From assembly GCA_022414725.1 (NCBI GenBank), contig CM039463.1:81355420-81419419 (forward strand): DNA of 64,000 bases. The letters are read 5' to 3'. A model generated the notes under the pieces. It was not told where the DNA came from, searched no databases, and saw only the letters and a list, made by a program, of their open reading frames with translations. Shown here one piece after another: positions 63,886 to 64,000 of the stretch (within the stretch, counting starts at the first letter, position 1; every line of letters starts with the position of its first letter). The stretch is from Microglena sp. YARC (taxonomy: Eukaryota > Chlorophyta > Chlorophyceae > Chlamydomonadales > Chlamydomonadaceae). Position numbers and translations under genes: made by a program.

Positions 63886-64000
63886 GCAGGGTAGTCAAGG
63901 TATCCCCCGCCCATCAGGGTAGTCAAGGTATCCCCCGCCCATCAGGGTAGTCAAGGTATCCCCCGCCCATCAGGGTAGTCAAGGTATCCCCTGCCCATCA
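63886..64000. repeat. 28-bp tandem repeat at window end
   Basis: GGGTAGTCAAGGTATCCCCC followed by GCCCATCA repeats four times up to the last base, so the array probably continues outside the window. Confidence 0.9.

Overview
This is a nuclear window from a eukaryote with many introns and many repeats. A unicellular or simple alga fits best. A green alga is my best guess: the H3/H4 promoter carries GATCCGC motifs close to the plant histone octamer, the histone genes end in 3' stem-loops, and CCCTAAA-type telomere-like strings occur inside introns. The sequence does not settle the species.

Layout. Positions 1-2413 are repeat-bearing flank. Positions 2414-20700 hold ankyrin gene A on the + strand: a start exon (MDLWKF...), a coiled-coil exon, a capping exon, single-repeat ankyrin exons and a short terminal exon. 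A complete Ty1/copia element (4824-11711) with identical LTRs sits in one intron and a hAT-type element (12681-13819) in another. A minisatellite of about 42 x 47 bp follows the gene. Positions 24910-46572 hold ankyrin gene B, a tandem paralogue with the same first exon and last exon. It has 14 in-frame 99-nt ankyrin exons plus several dead ones, two more hAT-type copies, four small MITEs and a SINE fragment. A divergent histone pair follows: H4 (minus, 47724-48035) and H3 (plus, 48361-48771), sharing a 325-bp promoter. Positions 51224-60879 hold a six-exon TatD-family metal-dependent hydrolase gene. Positions 60880-64000 are mostly tandem repeats, with one unrecognised minus-strand reading frame.

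The most unusual feature is the intron architecture. In the TatD gene almost every splice junction lies in a tandem array whose unit carries the exon edge, the splice site and the adjoining intron. Introns 2 to 5 therefore read as [copies of upstream exon tail + donor]n followed by [acceptor + copies of downstream exon head]m. Only the innermost copy of each is joined to a full exon. The ankyrin genes show the same tendency carried through whole exons: each ankyrin repeat is one symmetric phase 0-0 exon of exactly 99 nt, and gene B alternates two exon types (alpha and beta) each with its own intron type. Because 99-nt phase 0-0 exons can be skipped without changing frame, broken copies are tolerated and the loci could make many isoforms.

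The ankyrin proteins are probably scaffold or interaction proteins of unknown partner, the TatD protein a metal-dependent phosphohydrolase or nuclease, and H3/H4 core chromatin. I see no sign that the neighbouring genes form one pathway. Exon boundaries were set by hand from GT/GC-AG sites, reading-frame phase and paralogue comparison. No transcript evidence was available.
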